This document shows, in pieces, positions 1-5,760 of a stretch of DNA of 5,882 nucleotides. The DNA is from Actinomycetes bacterium (GTDB lineage Bacteria; Actinomycetota; Actinomycetes; Prado026). The DNA is taken from positions 1-5,882 of the forward strand of contig JALOLN010000130.1 of assembly GCA_025455945.1 (NCBI GenBank). The letters are read 5' to 3'. A program made the position numbers and the translations under genes. A model generated the notes under the pieces. It saw only the letters and a program-made list of their open reading frames with translations. It had not been told where the DNA came from and ran no database searches. Position 1 is the first letter of the stretch, and every line of letters starts with the position of its first letter.

Positions 1-27
1 CGGCGCAGCGAATGAAGGGCGCGCCAG

Positions 28-42
28 GGCGATCTATTCGCC
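28..42 (-). repeat. Short inverted repeat just after the ribH stop
   Basis: GGCGA and TCGCC flank a five-base loop directly after the ribH stop codon. It could be a weak 3'-end hairpin of the rib transcript. The stem is only five base pairs and there is no T-run after it, so a true intrinsic terminator is doubtful. Bases 1-27 show no recognisable gene. Confidence 0.3.
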
Positions 43-552
43 TCAAGGGACCCATGATGCGGGGGAGGTGGGGGAGGCGGAGCGGGGGATGTTGGGGAGG
101 GCGAGGGCGGTGGCCAGGGCGGCCTGGGCGGCCTCGTAGCCCTTGTCCTCCGACGAGCCCGGCAGTCCGGCGCGGTCGAGGGCCTGGTCCTCCGTGTCGC
201 AGGTGAGCAGCCCGAACCCCACCGGGACGCCGGTGTCCAGCGCCACCCGGGCCAGGCCGTCGGTGGCCGCGCGGCAGACGTACTCGAAGTGCGGCGTCCC
301 GCCCCGGATGACGACGCCGAGGGCCACCACCGCGTCGGCACCGCCCCGGGCCGCGGCCAGCGCGGCCAGCGGCAGCTCGAACGACCCTGGCACCCGGACC
401 AGCCGGTACGAGCACCCGGCCCGGTGCAGCGCGCGCTCCGCTCCGGCGACCAGGCCGTCCATGACGGTCTGGTGCCACTGCGCCGCGACGACGACGACCC
501 GCAGCTGCGCGGCGCCGTCCAGGTCGAGGCTCGGCGTCCCTGTCCCGCTCAC
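43..552 (-). CDS. ribH: 6,7-dimethyl-8-ribityllumazine synthase (beta subunit)
   Basis: A 169-residue lumazine synthase, which condenses 5-amino-6-ribitylaminouracil from the RibA/RibD branch with the butanone phosphate from RibB. Family hallmarks are AAQWHQ (23-28, ribityl-site aromatic W26), VPGSFELP (54-61), LGVVIRGGTPHFEYV (78-92) with catalytic H88, VGFGLLTCDTEDQALDRAG (111-129) and KGYEAAQAAL (137-146). The GTG start at 552 overlaps the ribBA TGA by four bases (GTGA) and is preceded by GGAGGGGAG inside ribBA (567-559). An upstream start would be in the wrong phase for coupling and adds only shadow sequence. The protein is of a kind that builds pentameric or 60-mer shells; which applies here cannot be told. 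After the usual last helix there is a tail of about 17 Ser/Pro-rich residues. It is the last rib gene; TGA is at 45-43. Confidence 0.95.
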   Translation of the reverse strand: MSGTGTPSLDLDGAAQLRVVVVAAQWHQTVMDGLVAGAERALHRAGCSYRLVRVPGSFELPLAALAAARGGADAVVALGVVIRGGTPHFEYVCRAATDGLARVALDTGVPVGFGLLTCDTEDQALDRAGLPGSSEDKGYEAAQAALATALALPNIPRSASPTSPASWVP

Positions 553-1814
553 GTGGGGCTCCCCTCCGGCTCGACGGCCAGGTCGTCCGGCAGCTCGTGG
601 CCCATCCGGTCCCGCTTGGTCTCCAGGTAGCGCAGGTTGTGCCGGGTGGCGTGGACCGGCAGCGAGACCCGGCCCACCACGCGCAGCCCGTACCCCTCGA
701 GGCCGGCGCGCTTGGCCGGGTTGTTGGTGAGCAGCCGCATCGAGCGGACGCCGAGGTCGGCGAGGATCTGCGCCCCCGTGCCGTAGTCGCGGGCGTCGGC
801 CGGCAGCCCGAGCTCGAGGTTGGCGTCGACCGTGTCCGACCCGGCGTCCTGCAGCTGGTAGGCCTGCAGCTTGTGCACCAGGCCGATGCCGCGACCCTCG
901 TGCCCGCGCACGTAGAGGACCACGCCGCGGCCCTCGGCGGCCACGGCGGCCAGCGCCGCCTCCAGCTGGGGCCCGCAGTCGCAGCGCAGCGACCCGAACA
1001 CGTCTCCGGTGAGGCACTCCGAGTGCACCCGGACGAGCACGTCCTCGCCGTCGCCGAGGTCCCCGCGCACCAGCGCGACGTGCTCCACCCCGTCGAGGAC
1101 GCTGCGGTAGCCGACCGCACGGAACGCGCCGTGGGCCGTCGGCAGCACGGTCTCGGCAGCACGGTCGACCGAGCGCTCGGTGCGCCGGCGGAACGCCACG
1201 AGGTCCGCGATGGAGATCATCAGCAGCCCGTGCTCGTCCGCGAACCGGCGCAGGTCGGGGGCGCGCATCATCGACCCGTCGTCGTGGACGATCTCGCAGA
1301 TCGCCCCCGCGGGGGTCAGCCCGGCGAGCCGGGCCAGGTCGACGGCGGCCTCCGTGTGCCCGGCCCGCCGCAGCACCCCGCCGTCGAGGGCGCGCAGCGG
1401 GAAGACGTGGCCCGGGCGGGTCAGCTCGAACGGCTCAGTCGCGGAGTCCACGAGGACGCGGATCGTGCGGGCCCGGTCCGCGGCGGAGATGCCCGTCGTG
1501 ATGCCGTGCCGGGCGTCGACGCTCACCGCGTACGCGGTGCCCTTGCGGTCCTCGTTGACGAACGTCATCGGCGGCAGCTTCAGCCGGTCGAGCTCCCAGG
1601 CCTCCATCGGCACGCACACCACCCCGGAGGTGTGCCGGATCATGAAGCCGACCAGCTCGGGGGTCGCCTTGGACGCGGCGAACACCAGGTCGCCCTCGTT
1701 CTCGCGGTCCTCGTCGTCGACGACGACGACGGCGCGCCCCGCGCGGATCGCCTCGATCGCGTCCTCCACCCGGTCCAGCCGGACGCCGGCCTGCGACTCC
1801 CCCGCCGCGGTCAT
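549..1814 (-). CDS. ribBA: Fused DHBP synthase / GTP cyclohydrolase II
   Basis: A 421-residue fusion that feeds both branches of riboflavin synthesis. Residues about 11-210 are 3,4-dihydroxy-2-butanone 4-phosphate synthase, acting on ribulose 5-phosphate: DDEDRENEGDL (33-43), GITTGISAADR (104-114), RPGHVFPL (133-140), AGHTEAAVDL (151-160) and CEIVHDDG (173-180). Residues about 215-405 are GTP cyclohydrolase II: HSECLTGDVFGSLRCDCGPQ (264-283) with zinc ligands C267, C278 and C280, then RGHEGRGIGL (303-312), SDTVDANLELG (326-336), DARDYGTGAQIL (340-351) and LLTNNPAK (361-368). Both halves look intact and active. The ATG at 1814 overlaps the ribE TGA by four bases, with only a weak G-rich ribosome binding site, so coupling is likely. 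Longer versions starting further upstream run through ribE in another frame and are not real. The acidic C-terminal tail (about 408-421) is unconserved. Confidence 0.97.
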   Translation of the reverse strand: MTAAGESQAGVRLDRVEDAIEAIRAGRAVVVVDDEDRENEGDLVFAASKATPELVGFMIRHTSGVVCVPMEAWELDRLKLPPMTFVNEDRKGTAYAVSVDARHGITTGISAADRARTIRVLVDSATEPFELTRPGHVFPLRALDGGVLRRAGHTEAAVDLARLAGLTPAGAICEIVHDDGSMMRAPDLRRFADEHGLLMISIADLVAFRRRTERSVDRAAETVLPTAHGAFRAVGYRSVLDGVEHVALVRGDLGDGEDVLVRVHSECLTGDVFGSLRCDCGPQLEAALAAVAAEGRGVVLYVRGHEGRGIGLVHKLQAYQLQDAGSDTVDANLELGLPADARDYGTGAQILADLGVRSMRLLTNNPAKRAGLEGYGLRVVGRVSLPVHATRHNLRYLETKRDRMGHELPDDLAVEPEGSPT

Positions 1815-2404
1815 CTGCGCGCCCCCAGCAGCCGCTCGACGTACTTGGCGAGCACGTCGACCTCGAGGTTGACGGTGGTGCCCGGGGCGGCCCGGCCCAG
1901 CGTGGTCAGTGCCAGCGTCGTCGGGATGAGGCTGACCGTGAACCAGTCCGGGCCCGCCTCGACGACCGTGAGCGAGACGCCGTCGACGGCGATCGACCCC
2001 TTCGGCACGACGTAGCGGGCCAGCTCCGCCGGCAGCGCGACCCGTACCACCTCCCAGTGCTCCCCCGGCGTCCGCTGCAGGACCGTCCCGGTGCCGTCCA
2101 CGTGCCCCTGCACGAGGTGCCCGCCGAGCCGGGCGGACAGCGTCAGCGGCCGCTCGAGGTTCACCGGGTCCCCCGGGCGCAGCGCCCCCAGCCCGGTGCG
2201 CTGCAGGGTCTCGCGCATCACGTCGGCCGTGAAGGTGCCGTCGGCCGTGGTGACGACCGTGAGGCAGACCCCGTTGACGGCGATCGAGTCTCCGTGCCGA
2301 GCGTCCGCGCTGACCTCGGGCCCCCGCACGGTGAGCCGGGCCGCGTCGGCCAGCTGCTCGACCGCGACGACGTCGCCGAGCTCCTCGACGATGCCGGTGA
2401 ACAT
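1811..2404 (-). CDS. ribE: Riboflavin synthase (alpha subunit)
   Basis: A 197-residue protein of the usual length for riboflavin synthase, which dismutates two molecules of 6,7-dimethyl-8-ribityllumazine into riboflavin and the pyrimidine that RibH reuses. The two homologous lumazine-binding barrels are visible: first MFTGIVEELG (1-10), DSIAVNGVCLTV (39-50) and GGHLVQGHVDGTG (94-106); second VPKGSIAVDGVSLTVV (133-148), WFTVSLIPTT (154-163) and VNLEVDVLAKYVERLL (178-193). C47, H101, K135, S144 and D183 sit where active-site residues of the family are expected. The short C-terminal segment should form the trimerisation helix. It is tied to both neighbours: a one-base overlap with ribD and a four-base ATGA overlap with ribBA. 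Actinobacterial annotations also call it ribC; the lumazine synthase gene is ribH. Confidence 0.96.
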   Translation of the reverse strand: MFTGIVEELGDVVAVEQLADAARLTVRGPEVSADARHGDSIAVNGVCLTVVTTADGTFTADVMRETLQRTGLGALRPGDPVNLERPLTLSARLGGHLVQGHVDGTGTVLQRTPGEHWEVVRVALPAELARYVVPKGSIAVDGVSLTVVEAGPDWFTVSLIPTTLALTTLGRAAPGTTVNLEVDVLAKYVERLLGARR

Positions 2405-3456
2405 CAGTCCTCCTCGGGTGGGGCGGGCGGCGTCGGGCGACGCACCCGCGCGGTGACCCGCAGGTCGGGGCCCAGCCGGGTGACGTCGTCGGGGTCCAGC
2501 CGCAGCGCCTCGGCGATGGTCGCGATCCCCCCGCCGGCCAGGGCCGCCGGCCCCGCGCCGAGCAGCACCGGCGCCAGGTAGGCGACGACCCGGTCGACCA
2601 GCCCGGCCGCGAGGAAGGCACCGGCGAGGGTGGGCCCCCCCTCGAGCAGCAGGTGCTCGACGTCACGTCGGTACAGGTCGTCCAGCACGGCCGCGAGGTC
2701 GCGCGTCGGGTACACCGCCGTGGGGGCGCTGGCGTCGAGCAGGTGGGCGTCGGAGGGCAGGGCGCGGGTGCCGATGACGACGCGCAGCGGCTGCCGCGCC
2801 GCCGGGGCGATCCGGCCCCCGCCGTCGCGCACCGTGAGCTGGGGGTCGTCCGCGAGCGCCGTCCCGGTGCCGACGGCGACCGCGTCGACCTCGGCGCGCA
2901 GCAGGTGCGCGTCCGCCCGCGCCTGTGGTCCGGTGATCCAGCGGCTGCTGCCGTCCGCGGCGGCCACCCGCCCGTCGAGCGACGCCGCGAGCTTCCAGGT
3001 GACGAAGGGCCGGTGGTGCCGCACGGCGAACGACCAGGCCTCGTTCAGCGCCGCCGCCGCGTCGGCCAGCACCCCGCCCTCGACGACGACCCCGGCGGCC
3101 CGCAGGGTGGCCGCCCCTCCGGCTCCGACCGGCCCGGAGTCGGCCTGGCCGAAGACCACGCGCACCACGCCCGCGTCGAGCAGCGCCCGGGTGCACGGTC
3201 CGGTGCACCCGGTGTGGTCGCACGGCTCGAGCGTGACGACCGCCGTCCCACCCCGGGCCCGCTCCCCCGCCGCGGCGAGGGCCGCCACCTCGGCGTGCGC
3301 CGTGCCGGTGCCACGGTGGAACCCCTCCCCGGCGACCGATCCGTCGGCGGCCAGCACGACGCACCCGACGCGCGGGTTGGGTCCGGTCGGCATGCCGGGG
3401 GTCGCCGCCAGCTCGAGGGCACGGCGCATCGCGCGCACCTCGGTCTCGGTGGCCAC
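2404..3456 (-). CDS. ribD: Bifunctional pyrimidine deaminase/reductase RibD
   Basis: A 350-residue two-domain enzyme for the second and third steps of riboflavin synthesis: zinc-dependent deamination of 2,5-diamino-6-ribosylamino-pyrimidinone 5'-phosphate, then NADPH-dependent reduction of the ribose. The deaminase domain (about 1-145) shows NPRVGCVV (27-34), HAEV (54-57) and TLEPCDHTGCTGPC (75-88); H54, C79 and C88 are the zinc ligands and E56 the proton shuttle. The reductase domain (about 148-345) shows KLAASLDGRVA (155-165), SSRWITGPQAR (170-180), VGTGTALADDPQLTVR (195-210) and LLLEGGPTLAGAFL. The GTG start is set by the AGGAGG site; the frame is open back into the riboswitch, but that part is unconserved. 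C84 occupies a position usually Lys or Arg (see findings). TGA overlaps the ribE ATG by one base (TGATG), and the C-terminal codons carry the ribE ribosome binding site. Confidence 0.96.
   Translation of the reverse strand: MATETEVRAMRRALELAATPGMPTGPNPRVGCVVLAADGSVAGEGFHRGTGTAHAEVAALAAAGERARGGTAVVTLEPCDHTGCTGPCTRALLDAGVVRVVFGQADSGPVGAGGAATLRAAGVVVEGGVLADAAAALNEAWSFAVRHHRPFVTWKLAASLDGRVAAADGSSRWITGPQARADAHLLRAEVDAVAVGTGTALADDPQLTVRDGGGRIAPAARQPLRVVIGTRALPSDAHLLDASAPTAVYPTRDLAAVLDDLYRRDVEHLLLEGGPTLAGAFLAAGLVDRVVAYLAPVLLGAGPAALAGGGIATIAEALRLDPDDVTRLGPDLRVTARVRRPTPPAPPEED
2409..2414 (-). promoter_or_regulatory. Ribosome binding site of ribE, inside the end of ribD
   Basis: AGGAGG is four bases before the ribE ATG and lies within the codons for the Glu-Glu-Asp end of RibD. 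This lets ribosomes finishing ribD restart at once on ribE through the TGATG overlap. The site confirms ATG 2404 as the start, which also gives the conserved MFTGIVEE terminus. Confidence 0.8.
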
Positions 3457-3462
3457 CGGGCC

Positions 3463-3468
3463 CCTCCT
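3463..3468 (-). promoter_or_regulatory. Ribosome binding site of ribD
   Basis: AGGAGG lies six bases before the GTG at 3456 and fixes the ribD start. It is one of the two strongest Shine-Dalgarno sequences in the window, as expected for a gene with its own leader. A short hairpin, GCCT/AGGC, lies immediately upstream. The site could be masked by C-rich segments of the leader such as CTCCT at 3525-3521 (in the loop of helix B) or GCCCC at 3495-3491, but no single sequestering helix stands out. Confidence 0.85.
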
Positions 3469-3500
3469 GTGCCTGCTCGAGGCGGCTCCGGGGCGCACCG

Positions 3501-3558
3501 GGCGCACGCCGACGGGGCGAGGAGCACGAGCCCGTCGGCCCGGCCCGTCGCGTGCGCC
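3501..3558 (-). promoter_or_regulatory. Riboswitch expression platform with two exclusive hairpins
   Basis: Two helices compete just after the aptamer. Helix A pairs GGCGCACGCGACGG (3558-3545) with 3515-3501, 14 base pairs with one bulged G at 3510; it uses the P1 3' strand (3555-3550), so it cannot coexist with P1. Helix B pairs GCCGACGGG (3539-3531) with CCCGTCGGC (3516-3508), nine perfect base pairs; it shares 3515-3508 with helix A but is compatible with P1. This is the layout of a switch: P1 plus B with FMN, A without it. No U-run follows B, so control of translation fits better than intrinsic termination. The pairings are seen directly; the ON/OFF assignment is inferred. Confidence 0.7.
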
Positions 3559-3675
3559 TCCCATCCGGACTGTCACCGTCGGTCCCGGAGTTCCACCGGG
3601 TCAACCGGCCGATGGCCTCGGCCGGGTCGCGGACTGTCACCGCCGGTTCGGAGTTGCACCGACCCCGGAGCACGC
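3550..3675 (-). ncRNA. FMN riboswitch (RFN element) upstream of ribD
   Basis: The minus strand holds a full FMN aptamer. P1 pairs GCGTGC (3675-3670) with GCACGC (3555-3550). P2 is TCGG/CCGA (3662-3659 with 3651-3648) around the loop TGCAACT. P3 is GCGG/CCGC (3643-3640 with 3632-3629) with loop TGACAGT. P4 is a perfect 8-bp hairpin (3625-3618 with 3612-3605). P5 is CCCGG/CCGGG (3600-3596 with 3588-3584) with loop TGGAACT. P6 is CGG/CCG (3578-3576 with 3568-3566), again with TGACAGT. The conserved strings ACCGGCGGTGACAGTCCGCG and GACGGTGACAGTCCGGATGG are unmistakable. Binding of FMN is expected to reduce expression of the downstream ribDEBAH genes. It sits between the end of rpe and ribD. Confidence 0.97.
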
Positions 3676-3709
3676 TGCGGTCTGCTGGGCTGACCTTGCG
3701 GCGTCGAGT

Positions 3710-4384
3710 CTACGCGCCGGCGGCAGCCGCGGCCTCGGCCCCGGCGCGCAGCGCCCGGACGACGGCCGCCGGGTCCTCGCCCGCGTACACCGCGGACCCG
3801 GCGACGAACACGTCCGCCCCGGCCGCCGCGGCCCGTTCGACGGTCGCCGGGGAGATCCCGCCGTCCACCTGCAGCCACACCTGGCCCCCGTACCGGTCGA
3901 TGAGCTGTCGGGCGCGACGGACCTTCGGCAGCACGACGTCGAGGAACGGCTGGCCGCCGAAGCCGGGCTCGACGGTCATGAGCAGGAGCATGTCGAGCTC
4001 GGGCAGCAGGTCCTCGTACGGCTCGACGGGGGTGGCCGGCTTCAGCGCCATCCCGGCCCGGGCGCCCAGCCGGCGCAGCTCACGGGCCAGCCGGACCGGG
4101 GCGTGCGCGGCCTCCACGTGGAAGGTCACCGACCCCGCACCCGCCTCGGCGTAGCCGGGGGCCCAGCGGTCCGGGTCGTCGATCATCAGGTGGCAGTCGA
4201 CCGGCAGCGCCGTGGCCTTCAGCAGGCTCTCCACCACAGGCAGCCCGAGGGTGAGGTTCGGCACGAAGTGGTTGTCCATGACGTCGACGTGCAGCCAGTC
4301 CGCGTCCGGCTCGACGGCGGCGGCGGCCTCGGCCAGCCGGGCGAGGTCGGCCGTGAGGATCGACGGCGAGATCTGGATGCCCAC
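3710..4384 (-). CDS. rpe: Ribulose-phosphate 3-epimerase
   Basis: A 224-residue TIM-barrel enzyme that interconverts D-ribulose 5-phosphate and D-xylulose 5-phosphate in the pentose phosphate pathway. The start chosen is GTG at 4384, giving MGIQISPSILTADLARL, the normal N-terminus of the family. An ATG at 4459 would add 25 unconserved residues and overlap rsmB by 64 bases. Visible motifs are HVDVMDNHFVPN (32-43), CHLM (64-67), VEPGFGGQ (138-145), QVDGGI (172-177) and GSAVY (196-200). H32, D34, H65 and D174 match the metal-binding and acid/base set of the family. The gene begins 11 bases after rsmB without an obvious Shine-Dalgarno, so it is probably translated by coupling in an fmt-rsmB-rpe operon. 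It ends (TAG) 34 bases before the FMN riboswitch. Its ribulose 5-phosphate is also the substrate of the RibB domain of downstream ribBA. The last ten or so residues are an alanine-rich low-complexity tail. Confidence 0.96.
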   Translation of the reverse strand: MGIQISPSILTADLARLAEAAAAVEPDADWLHVDVMDNHFVPNLTLGLPVVESLLKATALPVDCHLMIDDPDRWAPGYAEAGAGSVTFHVEAAHAPVRLARELRRLGARAGMALKPATPVEPYEDLLPELDMLLLMTVEPGFGGQPFLDVVLPKVRRARQLIDRYGGQVWLQVDGGISPATVERAAAAGADVFVAGSAVYAGEDPAAVVRALRAGAEAAAAAGA

Positions 4385-4395
4385 GACCGACCAGG

Positions 4396-5760
4396 CTACC
4401 CAGCCGCGCGCGCCAGCAGCGCCAGGTACATCGCGTCGGTGCCGTGCCGGTGCGGCCACAGCTGCACGTCCGGCCCGGCGCCCAGCCCGGGGACCCCGGG
4501 CAGCAGGCCGCGGGCGTCGACGCGGTGCACGTCGGCGCGGTCGGCGAGGACGGCGGCCACGACATCGCGGGTCTCCGCCGGCAGCGGGGAGCAGGTGACG
4601 TAGGCGACCAGCCCACCGGGCCGGACGGCGTCCAGCGCGGCGCCGAGCAGCGCCCGCTGCAGCGGGACCAGCACCTCAAGGTCCGCGGGCCGGCGCCGCC
4701 ACCGGGCCTCGGGGCGCCGGCGGAGCGCGCCCAGCCCGGTGCAGGGCACGTCGGCGAGCACCCGGTCGAAGGCCCCCGGACGCCAGGGCCCGGCGGTGCC
4801 GTCGGCGACGACGACGTCGGCGGTGCCCGCGACGGCGCGCGCCACCAGGCCGGCCCGGTGCGGGGCCGGCTCCACGGCGAGCAGCCGGGCCCCCCGCTCG
4901 GCCGCCAGCCCCGCTAGGAGCGCCGCCTTGCCGCCCGGCCCGGCGCACAGGTCCAGCCAGCGCCGGTCCGGCCCGGGGAGGTCGGCGGCCGCCAGCGCCA
5001 GGGCCACCAGCTGGCTGCCCTCGTCCTGCACCGCGGCCCGGCCGGTCCGGACCGGCTCGAGTGCCCCCGGGTCCCCACCGGGCCAGGTCGCCGCGTACGC
5101 CGACCACCGGCCGGGGTCGGCACCGAGGCCGACGAGCTCGGCGACGCTGCCGCGGCCGGGCCGGGCGACCAGGCTCACCCGGGCCGGCTCGTTGTCCGCG
5201 GCGAGCAGCGCCTCGATCTCGTCCGCGGCGGGGCCCAGCGCGGCGGTGAGCGCCTCGACCACCCAGCGCGGGTGGGAGTGCACCACCGCGCGGTGCCCGA
5301 CCGGGTCGGCCGTCGGGTCCGGCGCGACCCGCGCCAGCCAGGCCGCCCGGTCGGCGGCGGCCACCCGGCGCAGCACGGCGTTGACGAACCGGGCCCGGCC
5401 GTCGCCCACGGTCCCTCGGGCCAGCTCGACGGTGGCCGCCACCGCCGCGTGCGCCGGCACCCGCATGGCCAGCAGCTGGTGCGCCCCCAGCCGCAGCAGG
5501 TCGAGGACCGGCGGGTCCACGGCGTCCAGCGGCCGGTCGACGCACGCGGCCAGCACGGCGTCATAGGTGCCGCGCCCGCGCAGGGTCCCGTACCCGAGCT
5601 CGGTCGCGAAGGCGGCGTCCCGGCCGGCGAGCCGCCGTCCGCGCAGCAGCCCCGGCAGCACCAGGTTGGCGTAGGCGTCACGCTCGTCGACCGCCCGGAG
5701 CAGCTCGAACGCCGCGCTGCGGGCCGGGTCCGGCCGCGGCCGGCGGTACGGCCGGCTCAC
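4396..5760 (-). CDS. rsmB: 16S rRNA (cytosine-967-C5)-methyltransferase RsmB
   Basis: A 454-residue protein, the usual length for RsmB (Fmu/Sun), which methylates C967 of 16S rRNA with S-adenosylmethionine. Residues about 12-145 look like the NusB-type RNA-binding domain (ARSAAFELLRAV at the start, ARFVNAVLRRV near 123-133). After a linker comes VQDEGSQLVALAL (244-256), the usual lead-in to the Rossmann methyltransferase fold. Motif I is LDLCAGPGGKAALLA (269-283), motif IV is DVPCTGLGALRRRPE (337-351) with C340, and motif VI is YVTCS (387-391) with C390. By family knowledge C390 should be the attacking cysteine and C340 should aid product release. The end has HRHGTDAMYLALLAR, as expected. The GTG start overlaps the fmt stop by four bases and has no clear Shine-Dalgarno, which suggests translational coupling. 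The stop is TAG, 11 bases before rpe. Confidence 0.95.
   Translation of the reverse strand: MSRPYRRPRPDPARSAAFELLRAVDERDAYANLVLPGLLRGRRLAGRDAAFATELGYGTLRGRGTYDAVLAACVDRPLDAVDPPVLDLLRLGAHQLLAMRVPAHAAVAATVELARGTVGDGRARFVNAVLRRVAAADRAAWLARVAPDPTADPVGHRAVVHSHPRWVVEALTAALGPAADEIEALLAADNEPARVSLVARPGRGSVAELVGLGADPGRWSAYAATWPGGDPGALEPVRTGRAAVQDEGSQLVALALAAADLPGPDRRWLDLCAGPGGKAALLAGLAAERGARLLAVEPAPHRAGLVARAVAGTADVVVADGTAGPWRPGAFDRVLADVPCTGLGALRRRPEARWRRRPADLEVLVPLQRALLGAALDAVRPGGLVAYVTCSPLPAETRDVVAAVLADRADVHRVDARGLLPGVPGLGAGPDVQLWPHRHGTDAMYLALLARAAG

Noticed and set aside
12..206. Small plus-strand open frame of 64 codons at the left edge
   Set aside because: Mostly antisense to ribH, Arg/Gly/Pro-rich composition, no convincing ribosome binding site or known motif.
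1710..1732. TCG/CGA trinucleotide run with a perfect palindrome
   Set aside because: It encodes the conserved VVVVDDED stretch of the RibB domain; the repeat follows from codon choice for Val and Asp in GC-rich DNA.
3447..3458. Twelve-base palindrome CGGTGGCCACCG over the ribD start codon
   Set aside because: It has no loop and so cannot form an internal RNA hairpin, and such short GC palindromes are frequent here. An operator role cannot be supported when the riboswitch already accounts for control.
2663..3673. Minus-strand open frame of 336 codons starting inside the riboswitch
   Set aside because: It overlaps ribD in another phase and is Arg/Gly/Ala-rich without motifs; the RibD frame has all catalytic motifs.
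2630..4603. A 657-codon plus-strand open frame, and another of 472 codons at 597-2015
   Set aside because: Both run antisense to clearly recognised genes and across the riboswitch. High GC content removes stop codons from the opposite strand, and their translations are low-complexity Arg/Pro/Ala/Gly/Ser-rich with no domain I recognise.
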